64,000 nucleotides of DNA from Uranotaenia lowii (Eukaryota > Arthropoda > Insecta > Diptera > Culicidae): NCBI RefSeq assembly GCF_029784155.1, contig NC_073692.1, positions 431,253,324 through 431,317,323 of the forward strand, read 5' to 3'. The translations under genes were made by a program, and so were the position numbers. Numbering within the stretch: the first letter of the stretch is position 1; each line of letters begins with the position of its first letter. Below the pieces are notes generated by a model, which had not been told where the DNA came from, made no database searches, and saw only the letters and a list, made by a program, of their open reading frames with translations. This document shows, piece by piece, positions 33,666 to 45,417 of this stretch.

Positions 33666-34779
33666 TTTTGAAAAAGCATTTGACCGACTTAACCATGAAA
33701 ACATCTGGGCGGCTCTAAGGCGACGAGGGGTCCCAGAGAAACTAGTCCATCTCATCGAAGCACAATACGAGGCATTTTCATGCAAGGTCTTGCACGATGG
33801 TGTCTTGTCCGAACCAATCCCGGTAACTGCTGGAGTGAGACAAGGATGTATTTTATCACCGCTACTTTTTCTCATCGTAATGGATGAGATTCTGACTGGA
33901 TCGATCGACTGTGCACCGAACCGAGGATTGCCGTGGAATCCTACAACAATGGAGCAACTGAACGACCTTGACCTGGCTGACGATATTGTTTTGCTCGCCC
34001 AAACACAACCGGATATGCAGAGCAAACTCGACGACCTCACCGAAAGTTCCAAGGCAGCAGGTCTCAAAGTCAATGTCGGAAAGACCAAGTCTATGGAGAT
34101 CAACACAGCAAATCCCTCCAGTTTCATGGTAGCTGGGCAACAAGTGGAGAAAGTGGAGTGCTTCCAGTATCTTGGTAGCCAGATAACGCCTGATGGTGGT
34201 ACCAGGAAAGACATCGAAACCCGGATCAGAAAGGCCCGATTTGCGTTTGCGAGTCTCCGAAACATCTGGCGGTCACGCCAGATCTCTCTACGAACAAAAA
34301 TCCGAATCTTCAACTCAAACGTCAAATCCGTATTGCTGTACGGGTGCGAAACTTGGTGCACATATGCGGTGACGACGCGAAAACTGCAAGTTTTTGTAAA
34401 TCGCTGCCTGCGGAATATCATCCGCGCTTGGTGGCCTGGCAACTGGATCTCAAATGAGGAACTACATCGCCGGTGTCATCAAAGGGCGCTAGAAATCGAG
34501 ATTCGGGAACGTAAGTGGAGATGGATTGGGCACACACTGCGAAAAGATGAAAACGAGATTTGTAGAGAGGCGCTAGATTGGAATCCAGAAGGTCATCGAA
34601 GAAGAGGCAGACCCAGAAACTCGTGGCGGCGAAGCCTAGCCGCTGAAATCCGAACTGTCGACGAGAATCTTGACTGGGACCAGGTGAAGACGCTGGCTCC
34701 GGATCGTCAACAGTGGAGGTCTTTTACAACGGCCCTATGCACCGGTGGATCGGCGCGGGATCATTAAGTAAGTAAGTAA
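33666..34779 (+). mobile_element. 5'-truncated LINE with 14-bp target duplication
   Basis: GCATCGCACATCAT occurs at 33652-33665 and again, unchanged, at 34780-34793, directly flanking a reverse-transcriptase fragment that ends in TAAGTAAGTAAGTAA. The perfect duplication shows a recent target-primed insertion. Confidence 0.93.
33667..34767 (+). CDS. Non-LTR reverse transcriptase fragment (C-terminal half)
   Basis: The frame is open from the first base of the insertion: FEKAFDRLNHENIWAALRRR corresponds to the RT motif around the first catalytic Asp, followed by TAGVRQGCILSPLLFLIV, the catalytic LADD in LNDLDLADDIVLL, KVNVGKTKSM, CFQYLGSQITPDGG and a C-terminal region with LYGCETW and RKWRWIGHTLRK. 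It ends GGSARDH and TAA. The endonuclease and upstream RT are absent through 5' truncation; 366 codons remain without stops. The C-terminal motifs differ from the LINE at 22314, so two LINE families are present. Clade not assigned. Not a host gene. Confidence 0.9.
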   Translation, partial: FEKAFDRLNHENIWAALRRRGVPEKLVHLIEAQYEAFSCKVLHDGVLSEPIPVTAGVRQGCILSPLLFLIVMDEILTGSIDCAPNRGLPWNPTTMEQLNDLDLADDIVLLAQTQPDMQSKLDDLTESSKAAGLKVNVGKTKSMEINTANPSSFMVAGQQVEKVECFQYLGSQITPDGGTRKDIETRIRKARFAFASLRNIWRSRQISLRTKIRIFNSNVKSVLLYGCETWCTYAVTTRKLQVFVNRCLRNIIRAWWPGNWISNEELHRRCHQRALEIEIRERKWRWIGHTLRKDENEICREALDWNPEGHRRRGRPRNSWRRSLAAEIRTVDENLDWDQVKTLAPDRQQWRSFTTALCTGGSARDH

Positions 34780-34793
34780 GCATCGCACATCAT

Positions 34794-37700
34794 ATTTATA
34801 TTTTATCTTGATATTTTCAACAATTTTGATTCAAAGCTGTGTAAAAAATTTCGTTTACACTGAAAAGTCATTTTCAAACTTTGTTAACCATGCAAAACCT
34901 TCAGAGCCAAAAGGGAAATACTTAAGTGCATAAAGCGGTTTCCGAGGAATTGAATTTACACTAGAAAAAGATAAACCTATAAATGCCCTGGCCCGGAAAC
35001 TTCCAGCAGTACAATTTTTCGAAAATTTCGTAAATATGTATGATTGAAAACACGTGTTCTTATAAATTCAATAAAAAATATCTAGAAACCGTTTTTCATA
35101 CTGATTTTAACGCTTGTCAAATTATGGTCAATGACCTTAACATAGATGGTATTTTAAAAACCACTTGCCATATAGCCTAAAAATATTGCAAATGTAATCA
35201 TTACACTACTAGGTTGTATAGCTGAAAATTTCATCAATTTTCATTCACGGGTTCCAAAATAATGCCCAAAAAAAATTCTGTACATTTTGTGAACACTCAT
35301 TTTAAATTCATTTTGAAAAGTTTTTGAACATAGCGTTCACCACTGTGCTAGATTGATGTTCTGATGATAAAAAGCATTTTGAAAAAACCAAGAGTAAAAC
35401 AAAATAAAACTTAGAAGCCTTAGATTTACCATTAACGGTTAACTTGAAGAAAAAAATGAATATAGTTTTCCGCTCTTTGTAGACGAATCAAAAAGACATA
35501 TTTGAAGAATTCAAAAGAAAATGTTTTGAATTGTTGTTACAATATTGTTTTCCAGCCTTTCGTTTTCAGAAATTCGGCACTCCAACAAAACATGTTTCGA
35601 TATTGTACACTCCTCAAGCATTGAAAAACACGATTTTCTTGTCAGTTTGATGATGATGAGTTTCTTACAGATTTAATGAAATTCTTCCAAGAACGCATTT
35701 GCAAAATATCATGCAAAGAAAAATTTTCTAGAGGTAAAAAAATTAGCATTTTTTTTACCTAATATACTATAGAGTGGCACAAAATTTATTAGTCCTGGTA
35801 CTAATTCAAGTTTAACGCTATAATGTTATGTTTTATGTTCTTTTATTACCAAGGCCTATGCTTGAGGAATCCAAAAAATTTCCCGCATGTATCCGGACCG
35901 GACAAATCCGGCCATTTTATCTAAAAAATCTGGCGAAATCCGGGCATTTGATTTGAACATTTTAATCCCAAATTCGGGCAGTATCTGGGCCAATTTGATC
36001 AAAACCAAGGAATTATGCAACGAAAATTATGAAAAAAACGGAAAGGTTCAAATATCAATTTTTTTCAAAACACATCAGTTTTGTATTTTAAGCGTCTTCA
36101 ATGAATTTGATCAAATTGGCTTAAAAAAATCTAAATCTGAGTTTTCGTTGGATTTTTTAAATGAAGTGAATAACTAAACAGATACAGTTTTAGTTAGAAA
36201 AAACTAATAGTTTCAAAGTGAATGTTAAAGTAAAACTTAATTTTAGATAAATTTGTGTATGAAGTTACAAAAGAACAAAGTTAAATAAATATTTCTTTTA
36301 GGTTAGCTCTCATTTAAATTTTCTTAAAAAAATTTTACGAGAAAGTTTATGATTGACTTTAGTAACGGAACCAAAGACCAGTTATGCTGGTTTTAGCAAC
36401 ATATCATACGTTTAACAAACTTGTAAAGTTTAGTTCATTTAGAAATGGAACAGTTACGAAAGCGTGTATCATAAAAACTATTCGTTTGATGGAAAAACTT
36501 TTAAAGATGGAAATGAAGGTAATCTTATTATAGTTCATGTAAAAATATAAAAAAAAATAATACTCGTTTTTTTTAAAAGAACTATTCCTACTTTACTCTA
36601 CATATCTCTCATTTGCCGGCGCACACTTTTGATATGACGCACAGTCATGATGAAATTGATCATAATACATACCTATAATACTTCGTCTTATCTGTATTGA
36701 AGGTGCTGCATGTTTGCCCAATACTTCTCTTTTGAGAGAGCCTGAGAACAATTTGATGGCTTCAAGTTTTATGAAATAAATAAGAGTATTTTTTTTTTAT
36801 TCCATTAAAATACATTTTTACTGAATTTTCAGCTAGCAAAATCTGACAAAAAAATTGTAAAATCATGATGGAATTAAAAAAAACGGTTGATTGAGATCGT
36901 AGGCTGTAAAGTATTCAAATGATGGTACTTTTTTAGGCTTTTGAAAACCGCAAAATCCAAAGTTTTTGTTATGAATATTGTTTTTTTTCTTTACAAAAGC
37001 AGAGTGCAAGCAAATCTTTTTTTTTGCAAAATCAGTAAACACATGATTTTATATGCCAAGGAACATGTCACGATCAGGAACGTTAAAGGATTCAACGGAT
37101 TCACAAATTATTCACAAATTTTCTTATCCATCAGAACTCATCTGTTACATTGCCTCAGCACCGGCTATACAGCTTACGAGCTCTTGAACTAGTCAAATTT
37201 GTTTTTGAGTCTCAGTTTAATTGACTGATAGTTAGGCATGATAGTTAGGGTGAACAAATCTGCTGAACATTTCAGCGATCTATATGGTTAGTTGCCCTAC
37301 TTTGGATACTTTAAGTGGTAGTTTATAAATAATCATGTTTTTCTCACAAACGAGCGGGAGGATCATGTTTTTCAGGTAATTAGTTTATAGTGCATGATCT
37401 CATCTGAAAGATTCAATGAAAATTTTCAACATAGGGTTCGCTGTTATCGAAAGATTTGCAAAGGTATGGATGATCGAGATTCCCATCTTTGAACTCATTG
37501 TTCCTATTTTGGTACTGAACTGGTACCCTTCATTGGACTTAGAATTAATATTCCTATAAAAAGTATGATTTTTTGCAAAAACATAAACAAATTCATTGAA
37601 AATCTTAATAAAATCTTAAAAAATTTAATATGATCATAAAAAAGTACCACTGCTTTTTAATGATAGAAAACACATAAATTTCTGCTATGAATGTCACTCT

Positions 37701-38902
37701 TCATAAGCTCTATAAACAGAAGAATAGCTGAAATTTTTTGGTATTCACTTACTTGTAGTTTTTTTTTTTGCACTGAGCTGACAAAAACTGTTAGAAATGT
37801 TCAATATTGGTTCTGTGTTATGCCCCAATCAAAAATTCGCACATTTGTTGGTTTGTTGGTAAAGAAACAAAGTTTTGGTGATGCCAGGTCTAAAAATGGA
37901 ACATCAGTCAGAGTCAAAAGTCTCCTATATTTGGGCCCTTTAAGAATTTTCCGGGCTTTTAATTGTTTTTCATTTGTTTTAGGAAAAATAGGTACTATAG
38001 GTTCATTCTCTTCCCAGTGATTATAATTATAATTTTAACTTTGGCTTAGACAGTAAAAAAACGTGAATTTTCCATATTCAATCTGATTTCTTAAAACGCG
38101 CCCCATTAATTGAACTGTCTAATTTACCACTGATTAGGAGGCACATTTTTAAAAATATTGAAACTTTTATCAGAACGAATTTTTATGGCAAAAAGCGGTA
38201 TGGTAGGATTCAGGAAGAATAAGAGTTCATTGTGTGCATAGAAGTATCTTCTTCAACCTACGCTAGGAAAATGAATTATTAATAATTTTCGAAATTTTAG
38301 GACAAAAGTAGGCTCTAGGTCAAAAGTAGGAGCACTCACTTTACTTACTTAGTTTTTCGCTTATTCATAATTTGAAATAAATCATTTGACTCTTGACTTC
38401 CCTGATGATCTTCAACCGTAGTTGCCGATCATATGCTTCACTCCAAAACTTGACTTGAAATTTCTGGACATTGTTGACAGTTTTTTCATACATTTTTTTA
38501 CCACTCACGAATAGTAAATTTTGGTATAAACAACGGTTTTGTCAGCTCTCGATTTTATAATGACGGGTTTTGAAGGAAACTATTTTTTTCTTTTTCTCTT
38601 GCATCGTAAATGCGTTAGTTACAAATTTAAAAAATTGGTCAGATAGTACTAGGCAATAAAATACTGTCTAAATTTTGCATTTCCAATAACTGGGAACTTA
38701 GTTATCGACGAAACAAAGTGTCCCATTTATAAATGAACTAAGCTTTGGATGTGAATTAAATATTGTTCCACTGTTTCATAAGTTAAGTATTTCCATCAGT
38801 TACCAATAGGGACGTAAGTACATAGAGAAAATTTTAACCTGTTATTATAACATCTAATAAAAGTTTGCCGCCGTTGTTGGAACAATTTTCACATACACTC
38901 AC
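34794..38902. other. pdm3 intron; CCGGGC-type repeat fragment, otherwise nothing supported
   Basis: Near 35887-36000 the motif ATCCGGACCGGACAAATCCGG with AAATCCGGGC repeats resembles the family at 48464-49246, 59667 and 63920. No supported gene. Confidence 0.4.
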
Positions 38903-39863
38903 CTACTGATAGCAGAATCCGCCGGCGAATGATGCGGGCTGGTGAGATTCTTGCTAACATGGATCTGCCCGACTGTGGTGGTCGATGCTCCTCCGTTGCT
39001 GGACCCGATGCCACTGTTGCTGCTATTGATGGTGGTATTTCCCGAAGAACCAATTTCACCGGAGGAAACACTTGGCGAATGGGTTCTCTTGTCGAAGACG
39101 GACGGAGACGAGCCAAAGTTTCCACTCGGCGGTCTTGACGGAATCAGCGAGATTGGCGATGGCACCTTGGGAGATTCGAGCTTTATTCGCACCATTTCCG
39201 GAGTCGATCGGCCCGAGGAAGGTGCCTTTTCGTGGGATAGTTTGAACTTTTCTATGCTGTTGCTGTTGTTGCCGCTGATGTTCGAAGAGGAAGATGTCGG
39301 TGGCAGGTGGCCGCCTCCCGAACAAGGAGGAATCGGTGAGGACAGTCCACTGATGGCGGTGGAGGGCGATCCAAAGTGAAGATGTTTGGCCTGTTGGGTT
39401 TGCTGATGTTGTTGCTGTTGCTGGTGCTGGTGCAACTGGTGGGCGGCAATGGCGGAGGCGGAGGGATGGTGGCCATGATGATGCTGCTGCTGCTGATGAT
39501 GATGATTGCTGTTGGCCACGGCGGCTGCGGCCAGTGCCAAGGGATTCGTCAGTAGACTGCTGGCGGTACTATTGATGGCGCTGTTGACAGTGACCGGAGA
39601 TTCACGGGTTGCATTCACAGCAGCGGCCGCCGCAGCAGCAGCCGCAAATGCCGCACTACCAACCGTGGCCGCATGATGATGATGGTGATGATGGTGGGGG
39701 TGATGGCCGGCCGATTGATTCAACAGATCCCCAAAACTGGCCGCGTTTGCCGCCGCACTCGCAACAGTATTAAAATTTAAACACTGCAATAAATTCTCGC
39801 TGCTCATGTTCGAAATCACCTGTTGCCCCACGGGTATCGTCAGAATGGTTTGGGTGGCAATTC
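38903..39863 (-). CDS. pdm3: pdm3 exon: large low-complexity N-terminal region
   Basis: A 961-nt exon, acceptor ATTTCAATCCACAG, donor AGTAG followed by GTGAGT. It encodes 319 full codons. In order: a hydrophobic stretch TQTILTIPVGQQVISNM, NLLQCLNFNTVASAAA, a His run, an Ala run, Gln/His runs, then a Ser/Pro-rich half with KLSHEKAPSSGRSTPEMVRI, KLESPKVPSPISLIPSRP and TSPHHSPADSAIS. The IPVGQ-type stretch resembles the glutamine/hydrophobic activation motifs of POU6 proteins; that comparison is inference. It is phase-joined on both sides (Gly upstream, Arg downstream). Open frames on the opposite strand are shadows of its repeats. Confidence 0.9.
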
Positions 39864-40481
39864 CTGTGGATTGAAATGTTGGAAAACGCACATAGATGGG
39901 AGGCGTGAGATGTGGGCGCGAAAATATTATTAACAGTTGGGTGGTGAACAGCAATGCTATGTAAATGATTTCCGATAAACAAGTGTTAAAACGATTGAAA
40001 CATGTCGTTTTTTTGTCGCCTCAAATGAAGGGCTTTGATGAGTTGTAATCGAGGTGTCTTTTTGAGAACGGTCTCAAGAAAAAAAATCGACATTTTCGAA
40101 AATTTGTTAAATTTTAAAGGTCCAATAATGTTCATGAAACAAAAATAAAAGTAAGTTTTGCGAATTTTCTTTAATCACTAGTTAACAGCAGTTTTGAGTT
40201 TAATGAACTGAAAATCATTTCTAATGTTAAATCAAACGCCGATTCCCAAGTTAAAATTTAAGAAAATCTCGGTAGAAAAACTTTTGAAATGCTTAAAATT
40301 TGAAATTTAACAAGAAGAAAAAGTATCTGTACAAAAATTGAAATAACTCGATCTGTATTACATGATAAGTTTGAAATTTCTTTTTTTTACATATTAGAGA
40401 TGACAAATTTTAAAGATGTCGGTTTTTCTTATAAAATCCCAAAAAAACCCCGTGTAATTAGAAATGATTGATTTTACTAAC

Positions 40482-40793
40482 CTTGCGAAGTGGGAATCAA
40501 AAGTTGGGCTACTTGGATGCCTTGGACGATCTGTCCCGAAGCCAGAATCAACTGTGGCATCGTATTGGCAGGAGCAGGAGGAAGAGGTTGAGGAGCAGTC
40601 GCGGCTGCCAGTGCTCCCATCACGGGAGAGTGGCCTTGCGATCCGAGACTTAGATTCAGCGGCGAATTGTTCAGCAGAGCCGACGGAAGTCCACCCGTTG
40701 ACAGGCCCAATCCGGGAAGGACACTGGCCGCGGCAGCTCCACTTGTTAGCTGTGCTAAACTCTGTAGTTTCTGTAGATTCAACATGTTTTGCA
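40482..40793 (-). CDS. pdm3: pdm3 exon: Leu/Ala/Pro-rich N-terminal region
   Basis: A 312-nt exon from acceptor CATGTGTTCACAG to donor CAAG followed by GTTAGT. It encodes QNMLNLQKLQSLAQLTSG, LPGLGLSTGGLPSALLNNSP, LNLSLGSQGHSPVMGALAAA and MPQLILASGQIVQGIQVAQL ending LLIPTSQ. The ILASGQIVQGIQ.AQLLIPT stretch resembles the repeated glutamine/hydrophobic motifs of vertebrate POU6F1/POU6F2 N-termini. It joins the upstream exon across a 93-bp intron through a split Met codon and the downstream exon through a split Gly codon. Confidence 0.92.
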
Positions 40794-40886
40794 CTGTGAA
40801 CACATGAAGGTGAAAGCCGGGAAAAAAAAAGTTCATCAGTGAAAGTATGTACCGGGAGGAAGGTTCTGCGTGCGATATGTACTCAC
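40794..40886 (-). other. pdm3: 93-nt stop-free intron of pdm3 (possible exitron)
   Basis: Donor GTGAGT and acceptor TTCACAG are both good. The intron is 31 codons long with no stop in the reading frame, so retention would insert 31 residues without breaking the protein. Confidence 0.7.
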
Positions 40887-41130
40887 TAGTTCCATTCAAA
40901 TGATGCACTTGAGCGGCAGCGGCGGCGGCTGCGGCTGCTGCTGCTGCTGAGTTCGAAACCGGTGATCCGGTGCCGGTCGGCAGCGACAACGGTGACATCT
41001 TTTCACGATTTCGTAGGGACGACGGCCTGGATAGACCTCCGCCACCTCTAACGGATGATGGTGGCGCCTGATGGTTCAGCTCGTCCAGCGGGCTGTTTGA
41101 ACGACTGCAATTATCACTTCTTTCACGGTC
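40887..41130 (-). CDS. pdm3: pdm3 most upstream supported coding exon
   Basis: A strong acceptor (CTACTCTCTTCCAG) opens the exon in phase 0 with DRERSDNCSRSNSPLDELNH, QAPPSSVRGGGGLSRPSSLR and NREKMSPLSLPTGTGSPVSN, then a run of 12 Ala and QVHHLNGT; donor ACTA followed by GTGAGT. The 44 codons before the first Met (ATG at 40998) are free of stops and look coding, so the protein probably starts in an upstream exon, possibly 50371-50442. If that is wrong, translation would start at 40998. GC-rich codons and the Ala run set it off from the AT-rich intron. Confidence 0.85.
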
Positions 41131-41476
41131 CTGGAAGAGAGTAGCAGAAGAAAGAAAAAAAAACAGGAAAAAATTAAATCAAGTGAGAAAAGCAATCGAA
41201 CGAGCGAAACTTCAGAAGCAGCAGCAGCAGCAGGCCATGCCATCGCCATCGTGAGGACGATGAGACAACGACACACGCCTGCTTGATTGCTGGCCGTTGG
41301 ACCACTCTTACATGGTTGGTGTACGGAGCGTAGAAAATCGTAAATGTCGTAATTAAGCAACGGAAATTAAAATTGACAAATTTCAGAAAGTTGGTAATTA
41401 GTCACAATTATGTTTAATTATAGCGAACAAAGCGAACAGATAGTCGAAGCATAATTTAATGTTGTAAAGGCGGTAG

Positions 41477-41534
41477 CCAATTGTGAATCTTCTGCTGAAA
41501 GAAAAAATATCTTCAGCAGATGATTCACAATTGG
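41477..41534. repeat. Short perfect-like hairpin, 23-bp stem
   Basis: CCAATTGTGAATCTTCTGCTGAA-like left arm pairs with its reversed partner with one mismatch in 23, around a 12-nt AT-rich loop. It lies about 350 bp upstream of the 41130 exon. It could be a small palindromic repeat or a precursor of a small RNA. Confidence 0.6.
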
Positions 41535-43275
41535 TTTCAGTGATCACTTTTCAGCTATCGTCGATGAATATCTTTATGAACATAGAAGCTTCTTAGCTTA
41601 CTGTCCTAGATGCATAGATAAAAAAAAATAACAGTGATATGCACGAAATAAAATTGCATGGTTTAGAAGACTGATCCCAAGCTTTTGAAGGATAACATTA
41701 GTTTTTTTTTTTCGTTTGAATACAGTTGAAAATTTATGCTCAAGCTTAAGCACATACTTTTTTTACAGCTTAGAATTTGGTCCGAATATCAACATTGCAT
41801 TTTAGGTTTAAATTTTTAAAAAATCTGTCAACTTTAAATCATGTTTAAATCATATGGAGAGAACCTTTAACTTCCGAGCTACAATCTGAAATTCATTTTT
41901 AAAAATCTAGGCTAGATTTGTTTGTTTTTGAATGAAGGAAAAAAAATTGGATGAAATTCAATACAATTTCACTGAAAATATCGGCAATTTGCGACTTTTT
42001 GTATATAAAGCTGCGGCTCTTTAGCTCCCTGCGAAAATATTATATATTTTTGAATAAAAAATTTAAAAAAAACATATGTAGCTCTAGAAGAACACTTAAA
42101 ACTTGTATCCACTGCAGGAACAAACGAAAAGGACCAAATGTCAAAATAGGTTTTTAAAGCCTATTTATACTTTTTTTTTGCTTTTCACAGTTTTGAACCA
42201 TCAGCATAGAGATAAATATTTAATTTATCATTTACCGTAACTACACAGAATAACTGATTTTTTAAATACAAGTAAAACACAAATCAATTTTTTTAACGCT
42301 TGTTTATGTTTTAATCAATCGAGCACAAAAATTGAGCTGTAGCTAATAGGAATATCAAAGTTATTCATTAAAAAAATTTTTTTGGGAGAGCCTTTGATTT
42401 TTAAAACAACGTAACCTTCATCAAATTTTATATTTGAGGCTCACGCAATCAGTTTTTTGCCCTCAGTCGAAATTTCTAAAATAGTATTAAAACTTTTTTA
42501 AAAAAATATTTGCAACTTTGACGTGTAACAATATCAAAATATCAATCCCATCCTATTTATTTGAATTTCCCGGATTTCCAAAATAAAAAAATGGAAATGT
42601 CCGGTCCGGTCCGGTTGCTTAGTTTTCTCCAAAACCATTCACAATCCTTACGTAATTTCTAATTTTTAACTCGTTTAAGCGACAAAAATTCGCATGCATT
42701 TTTTTGGAACTGTGAGACAAAACGCCACTGATGTGCTTTGTAAAAAACACTTTTCCTGTGTTTATTTTTCAGTTTTTCTCCTGCCTTTTTATGTAAAATA
42801 GCTAGCTTTTTTTTGGATATGCCCTGATATTACCCAGTTGTATAAAATTTAGAAACCTAAAGACAGTTTTTCCCAGCCTGGATGAGTACAGAAAAAAATT
42901 GGAAAGCTTGATCAATAAATAACAGGGGAAAAAGTGAATAGAAATATGAAATTCAAAATTCCAAAACTACAAATTAAAGTTTGACAGCTTTTCAAATTAG
43001 AATAAGCATTGAGGAATACTCAAACTATTTGAAACTCAATCACGGTCTTAATGCTTATAATCAATATCTAACTAAATGGATATTTACACCCCGAAGCAGA
43101 TTCTTATAATATGTAAAGGTATTTTAAACAGTTGAGTTAAGTTGTTGAACACATTTAAAATTTCAAATGTGATGCCGGCAGCCAAAATATTACAAAAGCA
43201 CACAAGTTTTGAACTAACTTACAGTTATGGACTTATTTTTGATTTAGAGTTTATTTTTATTTCAAAACTGAACCT

Positions 43276-43370
43276 GATATTGCGGTTCAAGTCCTGTCAG
43301 TGAGCCGTTGTATCTTTTTCAAGGAATTCATGACATTTGTGTTCTTTTATTCTTTGACCCTAATAATTCT
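43276..43370 (+). repeat. SINE-like tRNA-derived copy
   Basis: B-box GGTTCAAGTCC at 43284-43294 followed by GTGAGCCGTTGTATCTTT and GTTCTTTTATTCTTTGA, matching the order in the copy at 24239-24372 on the other strand. Confidence 0.5.
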
Positions 43371-45068
43371 CTAAAATTTTCAATTACCTTGAAAATTTAA
43401 AGTTTTTGAAGTTCGGACTCATAAAGTTGCAGACCACCTATTATATTTTGTGAGTTTCAAGGAAATATATAGAAATATAGAGAAAGGTTGTTAGTTGCCT
43501 GGGTGAGTGATTAAAATTTCAGCATAAGTGCCCTGAAGAGAGAACGTATCTTTTGAACAGGTCAGGCACTGACTTTATATAATCATGCGAGAAGAACATG
43601 TTTTCGGGATACACGGGTAAACTTTTTAAATCTGATAGAATTCCATCCATTCAAAGCATTGTTTGGACTTATTTGAATAAATTTTCAAATATTATTGGAA
43701 AAAGAGGAGGCCATGATTCGTTGGTAAAGAACGCGTTTTGTTTTTTCTCCGTCGGGGAAAATTTAGATTTTTGAAAGTTCAGTGGTTAAATTGCCCAGCA
43801 AAAAAAAATGTAACTGTGGGCGATGTAATTTACTACGATGTTAGCCAACCGTTGTATTAATAATGATTTCGGATAAAATATTACATCTAAACGACTTACA
43901 CGCGTCATGTTGTTCAATATTACAAATTCCTATGTGGTATTACATCAAGCAGTCAATGTTTGTTCCAATTGACATTCAAAACTGTTTTCGTTTCGAAAAA
44001 TCATAAATGGATTGTGAGGCTCAGAAATATTTGTTATGCTGGTAAGTCATATCAATATTTAAAATATATTTAAGCAAAACCATTGATCATAATTTATCTA
44101 AATTATTTTCCACTTTTAAGCATTTTGGCCCTTGTTTAACAGCGATAGAAAAAAGTTCCGGTGATTGAAGACAACCGAATTTGAGGGTGAGTATTTTGTC
44201 TTCAACTTTTTATTCTTTTTGAGAATCATTTCAATTGATGCTTACAGAAATGGATTGTCACCGATTGCAGATGCGAACTTCCATGACCAAGAGACAGATC
44301 CAATGCATACGGAACCTTGCTAATTAGTGTTTCGTTTATCGTATTGAAGGCTCGCTGAACGTGAGATGCCCAGATATCTTTAAAGTTTTCGTTTTATCAA
44401 AACAATCTATGAAAAAACATTTCTTCAAGATTCTGAAAAATTCAGGTAGGATTAGTTCTGTTTTTTTTACGGCTCTATTCTTCTAAGAACCTAAGGCAAA
44501 TAGAGCATCCCGTATTCGATATGCTCAAGAAAGGAAGTCCCGTGTGAAGAAAAATACAAAGACTTACAATGTATTATTTTAATGTTTTTTTACATGGTGT
44601 TTTGTTAGTCATAATATTCATCAAATAAAATCATCTCTTTAGTTTTCATTTCTGCTTACTTTTTATTATATTTTCGGATCCCTTCATAAACACAAAAGTG
44701 CAAACATGAAACTTGATTCTCTGGATTAAATTTTAACCACTATGTTGAAGGAAATCTTAAACAATCAAATGTATTAGAATTCAGACAAATTTTGAAAAAA
44801 AATAACGGCAAGAGATATTATTGAGAGCTGTTTTTTATTGTCATGCTCGAGTTAGTTTATTACATACTTTTTCAACATCTGAAATATGTAGTAGCCTGGT
44901 ACATCAAAATAATGTTATATTAAATACCTTTTGCGACTCAGGTTATGTGCACGTTTTGATGTAATATCGCAACACTTTCTTTGCTGTGTGATTCTGAACT
45001 TGAAAAAAAAAATTAATTATTGTACTTCTAGGAAAGTAACAGTCTCCATCGGCGAAGTAATGACTTTG

Positions 45069-45417
45069 AGCATCATTTTCCCAAGGCGCTGTGAAGAACG
45101 GGAATCCCTCAAAGGCTTACGGGATTGTTGAAACGCTAAACGACTATCAGGGCCCTAAGATTATTTGGTGAGTTCGTTCCTTAATAATAATTATACGTAA
45201 AATTAAAAGAATGAATGTTTTCTGGAAATTTTCCATGCAAATCTTCTTATTTTCAATACATTAGCTGAAGAAAGGTGGTACGTATAGTGTTGTACACGGA
45301 GCTAATGCACATGACGTCTACTACTGCTGGTTGTCCAGCAACGAATGTTTCTTCCTGACTCATGCTACATTAGATTGCATGGCATACTTGTCTACACATT
45401 CTCATGCATGTAAATAA
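45069..45417 (+). pseudogene. Two exon-like coding fragments of unknown origin
   Basis: The first stretch is open for 33 codons (GAVKNGNPSKAYGIVETLND, then YQGPKIIW) and ends at a good donor, TTTG followed by GTGAGT near 45163. The second (from about 45262, after ACATTAG) is open for about 50 codons (KKGGTYSVVHGANAHDVYYC; FFLTHATLDCMAYLSTHSHA) to TAA. Composition is protein-like, but the phases do not match across the intron (a stop would arise), so if this was a gene it is broken. No family recognised. Confidence 0.3.

Larger units (their letters stand above)
8952..41130 (-). other. pdm3: pdm3 / POU6F-type POU-homeobox gene, span of supported coding exons
   Basis: Eight coding exons join in phase with standard GT..AG sites: 41130-40887, 40793-40482, 39863-38903, 28880-28204, 19288-19108, 17688-17605, 17480-17332 and 9088-8952. 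They total 2745 nt, exactly 915 codons including the stop; an optional 57-nt exon lies at 18613-18557. The POU-specific domain falls at about residues 740-815 and the homeodomain at about 840-900 of the assembled 914. The residues GLTQTQVGQAL, EGPAYSQSAICR, FEKLDITPKSAQK and VEPSKKRKRRTSF are signatures of POU class 6 (Drosophila pdm3; vertebrate POU6F1 and POU6F2), nuclear DNA-binding regulators of neuronal identity. Introns range from 93 bp to about 10 kb and are packed with transposons. Exon 41130 begins at an acceptor in phase 0, so at least one exon lies further upstream unless translation starts at the ATG at 40998. Confidence 0.93.

Noticed and set aside
33609..34442. Long minus-strand frame of 277 codons
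   Set aside because: It is the antisense of the LINE reverse transcriptase and has no domain of its own.
38929..39379. Plus-strand frame of 145 codons
   Set aside because: Antisense shadow of the pdm3 exon at 38903-39863.
41076..41360. Minus-strand frame with an Ala run upstream of the 41130 exon
   Set aside because: It runs through the acceptor in a different frame from the pdm3 reading frame and reads a pyrimidine tract as Phe/Leu.
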